A stretch of 13,091 bases of DNA from an uncultured Eubacteriales bacterium (GCA_934486965.1 CAKSQP010000033.1:1-13091), one strand, 5' to 3'. Positions 1 to 6,560 are shown, numbered from the stretch's first letter. Program-made: numbers and translations. The notes: generated by a model not told the origin, from the sequence alone.

Positions 1-2
1 CC

Positions 3-1385
3 GTTATCGTTGCCGCTCTTGTCGTAGTCGGCGCGTTCGGGTGGGCTATCTGGAGAAATTCCGACGCCGCGATCGACGGGACCGTCGCTCTTACGGTAGG
101 TGAAAACAGCGTCTCCAAGGCGGAATTTTCATATTATTACAACACGCAGGTCAATTATTTCATCAATACCTACGAACAGTCGGGACTTCTTTCCTATCTC
201 GGGATAGATACCTCGAAGTCCCTTGCTTCCCAGACCTGCTCTTTCGATTCTTCGAAAACATGGGCTGACTATTTTGCCGAGAGCGCCGTTTCGAATATCG
301 AACAGACCTATGTTCTTTATTCCGAAAGCGTAAAAGCGGGCTTTACTCCCGATAACGAAGAAATTCAGACGACTCTCGACCAGTATAAGACCGTTTTCGA
401 AAGTTATGCGAAAACCAGCAGTGTCGATCTCGACACTTATCTTTCCGCGGCTTACGGCAAGGGCGTTACATGGAACAGATTCAAGACTTTCTTTGAAAAG
501 TCCCTTATCGCCACCCAGTACGGAAACAAAATTTCCGACGAGATAGAAGCGTCCGAAGACGAAATTACAAAGTATTTCAACGACAATAAGTCTACTTATT
601 ACTCGGTCGACTACCGCTCCGTAACCTTTGCTTATACCGCAAGCGACGACGCGTCGAAGACCGAAGCAAAAACAAAGGCTGACGAATTCGCGGCAAAGGC
701 TGTCGACGAAGAAACCTTCAAGACCCTTGCATGGGATCTTCTGACCGACGAAAAGAAAGAAGAGTATGAAAAGGCGGGAACTTCCGACTATTCGCTCACT
801 TCGGGCTCTACCGCATCGACCCTTTCGAGCGACGTTGCAACATGGTTTATGACCGACGGAAGAAAAACAGGCGACACTACCGTTATCGACAATTCTTCCT
901 CTGCAAACTACACCGTTTATTTCTATGTAAACTGCGCTCTTAAGGATTACAAACTTGCAAACGTCCGTATGCTCTTCCTTTCGTCTACGGGAGACACCGC
1001 GGCAGACACCATCAAAGCGGCTACCGATAAATGGAACGCTTCCGGAAAGACCGAAGCCGATTTCGAAGCGCTTGTAAAAGAATATAATTCGACTTCCGCA
1101 AACGGCGGACTTGTCGAAAATATCACCAAGGGCTACACTGCCGACGCAGTCAACGATTGGATCTTTACCGACGGCAGAAAAGCGGGAGACGAAGGCATCG
1201 TCGAAGATACGACTTCCGACACCAAGGGAACTTATATCCTTTACTATGTAAGCGACGGAGACGCTTTCTGGCACTATGCCGCCGAAAGTCAGGTCAAGGG
1301 AACCAAATATAACGAAAAATATGCGGAACTCAAAAAAGGCTATGAAACCGTCAAAAAAGACGACGTTATAAAGAGCGTTTATTAA
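3..1385 (+). CDS. Membrane-anchored PrsA/SurA-like peptidylprolyl isomerase (5' partial)
   Basis: Probably an extracytoplasmic foldase that assists folding of exported proteins at the outer face of the membrane. The frame is open from the left edge, so the true start lies outside; 460 residues are visible. Visible residues 1-17 are a hydrophobic helix (VIVAALVVVGAFGWAIW), a signal anchor with no lipobox cysteine in view. Next comes a SurA_N-like helical region (LTVGENSVSKAEFSYYY, about 29-45, then onwards to about 190), typical of clostridial PpiC proteins. Two parvulin-like halves follow, at about 200-305 and 308-440. The second shows VRMLFLSS, a GG-L motif (NGGLVENITKGY) and a C-terminal GTYILYYVSDGD strand. 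Each half contains a W..TDGRK.GD motif (from W281 and W386). Parvulin catalytic residues are not clearly conserved, so the domains may be chaperone-only. An internal ATG at 849 is not the start, because homology and open frame continue upstream. A terminator follows directly. Confidence 0.75.
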   Translation, partial: VIVAALVVVGAFGWAIWRNSDAAIDGTVALTVGENSVSKAEFSYYYNTQVNYFINTYEQSGLLSYLGIDTSKSLASQTCSFDSSKTWADYFAESAVSNIEQTYVLYSESVKAGFTPDNEEIQTTLDQYKTVFESYAKTSSVDLDTYLSAAYGKGVTWNRFKTFFEKSLIATQYGNKISDEIEASEDEITKYFNDNKSTYYSVDYRSVTFAYTASDDASKTEAKTKADEFAAKAVDEETFKTLAWDLLTDEKKEEYEKAGTSDYSLTSGSTASTLSSDVATWFMTDGRKTGDTTVIDNSSSANYTVYFYVNCALKDYKLANVRMLFLSSTGDTAADTIKAATDKWNASGKTEADFEALVKEYNSTSANGGLVENITKGYTADAVNDWIFTDGRKAGDEGIVEDTTSDTKGTYILYYVSDGDAFWHYAAESQVKGTKYNEKYAELKKGYETVKKDDVIKSVY

Positions 1386-1396
1386 AAAAATTCATT

Positions 1397-1427
1397 AAAA
1401 AAGGGAGCCGTAAGGCTCCTTTTTTTA
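1397..1427 (+). terminator. Rho-independent terminator of the foldase gene
   Basis: The hairpin has arms gggagcc (1403-1409) and ggctcct (1414-1420), with one G-T wobble and a GTAA loop. It is followed by a run of Ts from 1421; the preceding A-run (1397-1402) can extend the stem. It starts 12 nt after the stop codon of the foldase gene. Confidence 0.92.
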
Positions 1428-1456
1428 TGTTGTTATAATATAAATGAAATCTGTTC

Positions 1457-1531
1457 GCTTTTCACTGTTGCTTATTTCTTCACTTAAATGTACCGAAAAT
1501 AAGTGAAGAGTGAATAGTGAAGAGTGAAAAA
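1457..1531. repeat. Decayed palindromic AT-rich repeat (MITE-like remnant?)
   Basis: The right arm (1501-1531) contains a tandem 13-mer, agtgaagagtgaa, at 1502-1514 and 1516-1528. Its reverse complement resembles the left arm, 1457-1485 (cttttcactgtt... ttcttcactt), around a short non-repeated centre (aaatgtaccgaaaat). The inverted match is imperfect. No ORF is inside. It could be a small non-autonomous element, or just a decayed structured spacer; a genome-wide copy search would decide. Confidence 0.45.
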
Positions 1532-1533
1532 GT

Positions 1534-1571
1534 AAAAATCGACAGATATCTTATGATATCTGTCGATTTTT
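1534..1571 (-). terminator. Terminator hairpin of the tRNA-Leu gene
   Basis: A perfect 17-bp inverted repeat (arms 1534-1550 and 1555-1571, loop ttat) follows the CCA end of the minus-strand tRNA. In both orientations the outer stem ends in five T residues, so it could terminate in both directions. The core is tcgacagatatc. The outermost base pair shares the last A of the encoded CCA. Confidence 0.88.
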
Positions 1572-1655
1572 GGTGCAAGAGAGGAGACTTGAACTCCCAC
1601 GAAATTAATCACACGCCCCTCAAACGTGCGCGTCTGCCGGTTCCGCCACTCTTGC
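1571..1655 (-). tRNA. tRNA-Leu (anticodon GAG)
   Basis: Read on the minus strand, the acceptor arms GCAAGAG and CTCTTGC pair perfectly, with an A discriminator and an encoded CCA. The D arm contains the AACCGG and GCAGAC segments usual for bacterial tRNA-Leu. The anticodon arm is CACGT-TTGAGGG-GCGTG, putting GAG at positions 34-36. A long class II variable arm (13 nt, small stem) precedes the T arm GGGAG-TTCAAGT-CTCCT. It decodes CUC and CUU, which are the favoured Leu codons in the neighbouring genes. It has its own consensus promoter and terminator, so it is a single-gene transcription unit. Confidence 0.96.
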
Positions 1656-1675
1656 GTATCGGAATTTGCTTGAAT

Positions 1676-1704
1676 ATTATATCATGCTTTTCGGGGCTTG
1701 TCAA
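1676..1704 (-). promoter_or_regulatory. Sigma-A promoter of tRNA-Leu
   Basis: On the minus strand, TTGACA (1704-1699) is followed after exactly 17 nt by TATAAT (1681-1676), a perfect match to the vegetative consensus. The expected start near 1669 leaves a leader of about 13 nt before the mature tRNA 5' end at 1655. Full consensus strength suits a stable-RNA gene. Confidence 0.9.
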
Positions 1705-1765
1705 GCGGTTTTTCTGAGTTCACACAAATTTTACAGTTGCGTCTTTTATAGTTTGGCTTTGCGCC

Positions 1766-1794
1766 TTGACAGGTTGTCAATAAAACAGTATAAT
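1766..1794 (+). promoter_or_regulatory. Sigma-A promoter of the yicC-rsgA operon, with palindromic -35
   Basis: TTGACA (1766-1771), a 17-nt spacer and TATAAT (1789-1794) form a perfect consensus promoter, with an expected start near 1801. The -35 hexamer is the left half of a perfect inverted repeat, TTGACA-ggt-TGTCAA (1766-1780), which could be an operator for a dimeric regulator. It is the only clear promoter seen for the 10.5-kb gene run downstream. No matching -10 exists for the right half-site on the minus strand. Confidence 0.9.
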
Positions 1795-1820
1795 ATAATA
1801 GTATAAGTATATAAAATGGG

Positions 1821-1843
1821 GTAGGTGCCGCAAAAGCACCTAT
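1821..1843 (+). promoter_or_regulatory. 5'-UTR hairpin before the yicC ribosome binding site
   Basis: Arms gtaggtgc (1821-1828) and gcacctat (1836-1843) make an 8-bp stem with one G-T wobble and a 7-nt loop, cgcaaaa. It ends 4 nt before the Shine-Dalgarno ggagga (1848-1853). There is no T tract, so it is not an ordinary terminator. It could stabilise the long mRNA or tune access to the first ribosome binding site. Confidence 0.6.
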
Positions 1844-1858
1844 CTTCGGAGGATCAGA

Positions 1859-2758
1859 ATGATAAGAAGCATGACGGGCTACGGACGCGCCCGTAAAATA
1901 ATCGGAGACAGAGACATTACCGTTGAACTGAAGTCCGTAAACCATCGGTATTGCGAAACGTTTATAAGAATTCCACGTTCCTATATGCAGATCGAGGATA
2001 TTCTCCGCGGTTATCTGCAAAAAAACATTCACCGCGGCAAAATCGAAGTTTCGGTCAATATCGACAGGACCGAAAACGCTCCCGTGCCGGCTCTTAAAAC
2101 CGACGACGGGTTGCTTGCGGCATACATTAAGACGCTGAGAGCGGCGGCTGAAAAATACGGACTCACGGACGATCTCACGGCGACTTCCGTCCTGCGTTTT
2201 CCGGACGTCCTGCAAAGAGACAGGGAAGACCCCGACACGGACGAAGTCTGGGCGGCGGTTAAGGAGACCGTGGACGAGGCTCTGTCGGCGTTCTTTGCCC
2301 AAAGGGAAAGAGAGGGCGCTTTCCTCGTAAACAATATCATCGAAAAGTGCGGCGAGATCGAAGAACATGTAAAGTATATCGAAAACCGTTCGGGCGAACT
2401 CATGGCTGAATACAAAGCCAAACTCGAAGCGAAAATCTCCGAACTTCTCGGAGGGGCGACGCCCGACGAACAGAGAGTTCTTACCGAAGTCGCCATTATG
2501 GCGGACAAGACCGCTATCGACGAAGAACTCGTAAGACTTGCGTCCCACACGCAGAACCTGCACAATATCTTTTCGGACGCAATGACAAAAAAAGAGGCGG
2601 AGTCCATCGGCAAAAAGGTCGATTACGTAATTCAGGAAATGAACAGGGAGACCAACACCATTTCTTCGAAAATAGGAGACATGGACGTTACCATGCACGT
2701 TATCGAAGTCAAAAACTGCATAGAAAAGATACGCGAGCAGATACAGAATATCGAATAG
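1859..2758 (+). CDS. yicC: YicC/YloC-family endoribonuclease
   Basis: The YicC family (YloC in Bacillus) are cytoplasmic metal-dependent endoribonucleases. The 299 residues match the family's usual length. The N-terminus MIRSMTGYGRA is the family signature, opening the YicC_N domain (about 1-155). The C-terminal DUF1732 domain (about 210-299) shows DKTAIDEELVRLASH, then GKKVDYVIQEMNRETNTI, and ends in the typical REQIQNIE. The start is set by ggagga 5 nt upstream of ATG 1859. It is the first gene of the operon, behind a consensus promoter and a leader hairpin, and 10 nt before remA. Placement next to remA and gmk is the standard Firmicutes order. Nothing appears broken. Family assignment is firm; physiological RNA targets are not visible from the sequence. 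Confidence 0.95.
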   Translation: MIRSMTGYGRARKIIGDRDITVELKSVNHRYCETFIRIPRSYMQIEDILRGYLQKNIHRGKIEVSVNIDRTENAPVPALKTDDGLLAAYIKTLRAAAEKYGLTDDLTATSVLRFPDVLQRDREDPDTDEVWAAVKETVDEALSAFFAQREREGAFLVNNIIEKCGEIEEHVKYIENRSGELMAEYKAKLEAKISELLGGATPDEQRVLTEVAIMADKTAIDEELVRLASHTQNLHNIFSDAMTKKEAESIGKKVDYVIQEMNRETNTISSKIGDMDVTMHVIEVKNCIEKIREQIQNIE

Positions 2759-2768
2759 AGGTAAAAAG

Positions 2769-3050
2769 ATGAAACTTATAAGCATAGGCTTCGGAAACGT
2801 CGTTGTGGCAAGTCGGCTTGTCGCCGTCGTCAGCCCCGATTCTTCCCCGATAAAGAGAATTATTCAGGACGCGCGCGACAAAGGCACCCTTATCGACGCG
2901 ACTTACGGAAGACGGACGAGAGCCGTTATCATAACCGACAGCGACCATATAATCCTTTCTGCGGTTCAGGCGGAAACGATAGCAAACAGAATACGCAGTA
3001 ACAGAGAGGACGACGAGGACGATATTCTGGAGGACGAAGACGATGAGTAA
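2769..3050 (+). CDS. remA: RemA-like DNA-binding regulator (DUF370)
   Basis: RemA is a small ring-forming DNA-binding protein; in Bacillus subtilis it activates extracellular-matrix and osmoprotection genes. The family core is complete: ISIGFGNVVVASRLVAVVSP (4-23), SSPIKRIIQDARDKGTLIDA, TYGRRTRAVIITDSDHIILS and an AVQAETIANR helix. The arginine-rich segment GRRTRA belongs to the DNA-binding surface in this family. After about residue 77 the protein ends in a strongly acidic tail (NREDDEDDILEDEDDE). The Shine-Dalgarno agaggt overlaps the yicC stop codon. The last 8 nt overlap the start of gmk, so the two are probably translationally coupled. In Clostridia its regulon is unknown; a matrix role is inference from Bacillus. 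Confidence 0.92.
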   Translation: MKLISIGFGNVVVASRLVAVVSPDSSPIKRIIQDARDKGTLIDATYGRRTRAVIITDSDHIILSAVQAETIANRIRSNREDDEDDILEDEDDE

Positions 3051-3609
3051 AGGCGCTTTGCTTGTCCTGTCGGGCCCCTCGGGCGTCGGAAAGGGCACGG
3101 TCCTTGCCGAGGTCTTAAAGAAATATTCTCCCGACGACCTTTTCTTTTCGGTATCGGTCACGACAAGAGACCCGCGACCCGGCGAAAAGGACGGCGTGAA
3201 CTATCACTACATAACCCGCGAAAAGTTCGACGACATACTGAAAAACGACGGACTTTTAGAGCATAATATCTTTTGCGGTACCTGTTACGGAACGCCCGCC
3301 GAACCCGTTAAGAAGGCTCTTGACGACGGGAAACTCGTAATTCTCGAAATAGACGTCAACGGAATGAGACAGGCGGTAAAGAAATTCCCCGACGCCGTGA
3401 CAGTCTTTATTTCTCCCCCCTCGAAAGAGGAACTCGAACGCAGGATTCGCGGACGGGGAACGGAGAGCGAGGAACAACTCACAAAACGTCTCGGAGAAGC
3501 GGCAAGAGAACTCGAAGCGGCAAAGGAATATAAATATGTCGTCGTCAACGACGATTTTGACAAAGCCGTCGAAGATCTTTCCGAAATAATCAAAAAGCAT
3601 TACAAATAA
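3043..3609 (+). CDS. gmk: Guanylate kinase
   Basis: Converts GMP (and dGMP) plus ATP to GDP plus ADP in the cytoplasm, feeding GTP and (p)ppGpp pools. The 188 residues are slightly shorter than the usual 200 or so but complete. The P-loop GPSGVGKG is at 11-18. The guanylate kinase signature TTRDPRPGEKDGVNYHY follows, then the GMP-binding YGTP motif. EIDVNGMRQ stands where many homologues have IDVQGA. The lid region RGRGTESEEQLTKRL is near residue 140. It overlaps remA by 8 nt (ATGAGTAA junction) and is followed 25 nt later by rpoZ. The gmk-rpoZ pairing is widespread in bacteria. Confidence 0.96.
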   Translation: MSKGALLVLSGPSGVGKGTVLAEVLKKYSPDDLFFSVSVTTRDPRPGEKDGVNYHYITREKFDDILKNDGLLEHNIFCGTCYGTPAEPVKKALDDGKLVILEIDVNGMRQAVKKFPDAVTVFISPPSKEELERRIRGRGTESEEQLTKRLGEAARELEAAKEYKYVVVNDDFDKAVEDLSEIIKKHYK

Positions 3610-3634
3610 ATTTATATATAAGGAGATAATTATT

Positions 3635-3853
3635 ATGATGTTATACCCCAGTGTCGGCGAATTGGTAAAAGGCGACAATAAATGCAGATATTCCCTTGTT
3701 ATCGCGGTTGCCCAGAAGGCAAGAGAACTTGCGGAAGAGGCTGAAAAAAGCGGCGAACCCCTTGACGGAAAGCCCATTACTCTTGCGGTAAAATCCTTTG
3801 CCGACGGCAAATGCAGTTTCAGAGAACTTCCCTACGAAGAGGAAAACATTTAA
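3635..3853 (+). CDS. rpoZ: DNA-directed RNA polymerase subunit omega
   Basis: The omega subunit helps assemble and stabilise RNA polymerase by chaperoning beta prime. The 72-residue length is typical. The N-terminus (LYPSVGELV) and the conserved core CRYSLVIAVAQKARELAEEA match the family. They are followed by PITLAVKSFADGKCSF, where many homologues have KPVTIAVNEIAEGKI-like sequence. An aggag sits 9 nt before ATG 3635; a second ATG at 3638 is possible but less well spaced. The 25-nt spacer after gmk is the longest gap inside the operon. In many Firmicutes coaBC would follow, but here priA begins 8 nt after the stop. Confidence 0.93.
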   Translation: MMLYPSVGELVKGDNKCRYSLVIAVAQKARELAEEAEKSGEPLDGKPITLAVKSFADGKCSFRELPYEEENI

Positions 3854-3861
3854 CGTAAACC

Positions 3862-6075
3862 ATGAAAAAATTCGTCACTGTCGCGGTAAAGACCGTTTAT
3901 ATCGCCGATAAACCGTATACCTACGAAGTCCCGTCAAACGCCTTTGCCGAAGTCGGAAGTCTTGTAAAAGTTCCGTTCGGGAAAGGCAATAAGACCTGCG
4001 ACGGCGTGGTCCTTTCGGTTTTCGAAGACGGAGAAAAAGAGGGCGTGAAAGCGCTTTCCTCGGTTTATCCGTTTTCTGTCGGCGAGAAGGGCGTAAAACT
4101 TGCGCTCTATATAAAAAACCGCTATTTCTGTTCGCTTTTTGACGCGTTCAGGCTTCTGACCCCGTCTTTTTCGGGGACGGGAAGCACTCCGGTCTTTGAT
4201 AAATATGCGGCTCTGGCGGACGGTTTCGACGAAAAAAAAGTTAAAAGCGATAAACAGAAAAAGGTCGTTTCCGCACTCGGTTCGGGCGAAAAAAGCCTTG
4301 AAGAACTTGTTTTCGAGACCTCGGTCTCCCGTTCGGTGATTTCGACGCTCGAAAAAAACGGCGTTATAAAAATTTCGATGCGGCAGAGAATGAGAACTCC
4401 GCAGTCTCTTCGGAACGCGATAAATACTCCGCCCGAAAAAAACGCGCTCAACGCCGAACAGCAAAAGGCGTTTGACGAAATTTCCGCAAACCTCGGCACC
4501 GGCAGATGTCATCTTCTCTACGGCGTTACGGGCAGCGGAAAAACGCACGTTTTCCTTTCTCTTATCGACAAGGTGCTTGCCGAAGGAAAAAGCGCCCTGC
4601 TTCTTCTTCCCGAAATTTCTCTTACCTTTCAGGTGGTAAACCGTTTCTGCTCCTATTACGGAAAGAAAGTCGCACTTCTGCACAGCGGACTTTCCAAAGG
4701 CGAAAAAAGCGACGAATGGGAAAGAATTCAAAGGGGAGAGGCGACGGTCGTTATCGGCACCCGCTCCGCGGTCTTTGCTCCCGTAAAAAACCTCGGTATC
4801 ATAATAATCGACGAGGAACAGGAGCATACCTACAAGTCGGAAATGACCCCGAAATACCATGCGAGGGAAATTGCGGCGTACCGCGCGGCAAACGAAAAGG
4901 CGCTTTTGCTGCTTGCCTCCGCAACGCCGTCCTTTGAAAGTTTTTACAAGGCGCAGAACGGAATTATCGGGTTTTCTTCTCTTACAAAACGCTATAATCT
5001 GCAGCCGCTGCCGAAAGTCATAACCGTCGATCTCGGAAACGAGATGTATGCGGGAAACACTCTTTCGATAAGCCGGACGCTTGCAAAAGAGATGGACGAA
5101 AATCTTCGCCGCGGCGAACAGACCATTTTATTTATGAACAGGCGGGGACACAGTTCGTATATCGCGTGTCCGAAATGCAAATATGTATACCGCTGTCCGA
5201 ACTGCGGGATAGCGCTGAATTTCCACGCGAGCGACGGACTTCTTCACTGCCACTACTGCAACCATACCGAAAAAGCGCCGACCTCCTGCCGCGACTGCGG
5301 AACGGAAACGCTGCGTTACAGCGGAACGGGAACTCAGAAGGTCGAAGAACAGATAAAGAAACTCTTCCCCGAAATAAAACTTCTGCGAATGGACGCCGAC
5401 AGCATTTCGGGCAAAAACGGCAGAGACGAAATTTTAACGGCATTCGGTTCGGGCGAATACGACGTTCTTCTCGGCACCCAGATGATAACGAAAGGGCTCG
5501 ATTTCCCGAACGTTACCCTTGTCGGGGTGTTAAACGCGGACGGGCTTCTGTATTCCTCCGATTTCAGAGCCTATGAAAGGACTTTTTCCCTTATAACGCA
5601 GGTCACGGGAAGAGCGGGAAGAGCCGAAAAGCAGGGCAGGGCGGTCGTTCAGACCTATTCGCCCGCGCACGAGGTCCTGAAATTCGCTTACGAACAGGAT
5701 TATACGGGCTTTTACGAAGATCAGATAAAACTCCGCAGGTCGCTGTTATATCCGCCTTTCTGCGATATCTGTCAGGCTGTCTTTACGGCAGTCGGCGAAG
5801 ATAACGCTTTTGCGGCGGCGGACAGATTTATTGAAAATACCGCGTCTCTTCTTGAAAAAGAAGAAAATTCCGCAATAAAAATGAGTATAATAAAACCTAG
5901 AGCGACAGCCGTTCCTCTTGTCGACGGAAAAAGTCGGGTGAGGATACTTATAAAATGCCGCGACGATAAAAAAACGCGCGCGCTCATCTCGGAAGTCTAC
6001 GACGGTTTTATCAAAAATAAAGAAAACAAAGACGTCGGCGTTACCGTCGATATGAACCCGCTGACGATTTTATAG
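3862..6075 (+). CDS. priA: Primosomal protein N' (replication restart helicase PriA)
   Basis: PriA recognises abandoned replication forks and reloads the replicative helicase by 3'-5' unwinding. At 737 residues it is close to the Escherichia coli length. An N-terminal DNA-binding region (about 1-95) and a winged-helix part (about 120-175) precede the helicase core. Walker A is GVTGSGKT at 221-228 and Walker B is DEEQ at 317-320. ATPSFESFY, LFMNRRGHSS and TQMITKGLDFPNV mark later motifs. Eight cysteines in four CxxC pairs (436/439, 445/448, 463/466, 476/479) form the two zinc sites; GRAGRAEKQGRAVVQTYSP is motif VI. No Shine-Dalgarno lies at normal distance; the nearest purine run is inside rpoZ, about 20 nt upstream, so translation probably depends on coupling. 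The start matches the family N-terminus. Confidence 0.96.
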   Translation: MKKFVTVAVKTVYIADKPYTYEVPSNAFAEVGSLVKVPFGKGNKTCDGVVLSVFEDGEKEGVKALSSVYPFSVGEKGVKLALYIKNRYFCSLFDAFRLLTPSFSGTGSTPVFDKYAALADGFDEKKVKSDKQKKVVSALGSGEKSLEELVFETSVSRSVISTLEKNGVIKISMRQRMRTPQSLRNAINTPPEKNALNAEQQKAFDEISANLGTGRCHLLYGVTGSGKTHVFLSLIDKVLAEGKSALLLLPEISLTFQVVNRFCSYYGKKVALLHSGLSKGEKSDEWERIQRGEATVVIGTRSAVFAPVKNLGIIIIDEEQEHTYKSEMTPKYHAREIAAYRAANEKALLLLASATPSFESFYKAQNGIIGFSSLTKRYNLQPLPKVITVDLGNEMYAGNTLSISRTLAKEMDENLRRGEQTILFMNRRGHSSYIACPKCKYVYRCPNCGIALNFHASDGLLHCHYCNHTEKAPTSCRDCGTETLRYSGTGTQKVEEQIKKLFPEIKLLRMDADSISGKNGRDEILTAFGSGEYDVLLGTQMITKGLDFPNVTLVGVLNADGLLYSSDFRAYERTFSLITQVTGRAGRAEKQGRAVVQTYSPAHEVLKFAYEQDYTGFYEDQIKLRRSLLYPPFCDICQAVFTAVGEDNAFAAADRFIENTASLLEKEENSAIKMSIIKPRATAVPLVDGKSRVRILIKCRDDKKTRALISEVYDGFIKNKENKDVGVTVDMNPLTIL

Positions 6076-6083
6076 GTGATTTT

Positions 6084-6560
6084 ATGGGACTCAGAAGAAT
6101 AGTAAAAGAGGGGTACGAATCCCTTTCGAAAGTTTGCCGCCCCGTCGAAAAATTCGATAAGAAACTTGAGATTCTGGCGGAAGACCTTACCGATACGCTT
6201 ATCGACGCGAGCGGTGCGGGGCTTGCCGCTCCTCAGGTCGGAGTTGTCCGCCGCGTTGTCGCGGTCCTTGACGACGACGATGAAACGGTGCTTATTTTGG
6301 TAAACCCCGAAATAATAAAGACCGAGGGAACGCAGGAATATATCGAAGGCTGTCTTTCTATCCCCGGAGTATGGGGAAGAACGGTAAGACCCGCGAAAGT
6401 CACCGTCAGGGCGCAGGATATCAAGGGCAACTTTTTCGAACTTACGAGAGAGGGCAGGACCGCGGTCTGCTTCTGCCACGAAATAGACCACCTGAACGGT
6501 ATCCTTTTCAGAGAACACGTCACCGAATATATAGATGAGAGCGAGCTTGAGGCGGAATGA
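6084..6560 (+). CDS. def: Peptide deformylase
   Basis: A metalloenzyme that removes the N-formyl group from nascent proteins, undoing the work of Fmt once translation has begun. All three family motifs are intact: GAGLAAPQVG (44-53), EGCLSIPG (88-95, with metal ligand C90) and HEIDH (132-136, metal ligands H132 and H136, catalytic E133). The 158 residues are the usual size for a type 1-like deformylase. A purine-rich aggtga partly overlapping the priA stop codon serves as the ribosome binding site. Its stop codon overlaps the fmt start in an ATGA junction, so formylation and deformylation enzymes are made together. Confidence 0.97.
   Translation: MGLRRIVKEGYESLSKVCRPVEKFDKKLEILAEDLTDTLIDASGAGLAAPQVGVVRRVVAVLDDDDETVLILVNPEIIKTEGTQEYIEGCLSIPGVWGRTVRPAKVTVRAQDIKGNFFELTREGRTAVCFCHEIDHLNGILFREHVTEYIDESELEAE

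Noticed and set aside
129..1274. Long minus-strand open frame (381 residues) opposite the foldase gene
   Set aside because: It lies wholly antisense to a gene with clear family features, and its product is low-complexity without recognisable domains. Rarity of TTA, CTA and TCA codons in the real gene leaves the reverse frame open.
849..1385. ATG at 849 as start of a 178-residue protein
   Set aside because: The same frame is open upstream to the left edge and contains a membrane anchor and SurA-like region, so this is an internal methionine.
1434..1439. TATAAT just after the foldase terminator as a promoter -10
   Set aside because: The sequence 17 nt upstream (taaggc) is part of the terminator hairpin and bears no resemblance to a -35; no gene follows on the plus strand until the yicC promoter.
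1571..1655. tRNA gene as an integration site for a mobile element
   Set aside because: No integrase, and no duplicated tRNA 3' end, is seen in the window; the flanks are ordinary operon genes.
1775..1780. Right half of the palindrome as a -35 for a minus-strand promoter
   Set aside because: At 17 nt on the minus strand the sequence is gccaaa, which is not a -10 element.
1682..2785. Minus-strand open frame of 367 residues over yicC
   Set aside because: It is antisense to a complete YicC family protein, runs through both promoters, and has no recognisable domain.
4506..4937. Second open frame inside priA (also 5166-5576)
   Set aside because: These are Arg/Ser-rich frames overlapping the conserved helicase and zinc motifs of PriA; they are shadows without their own ribosome binding site.
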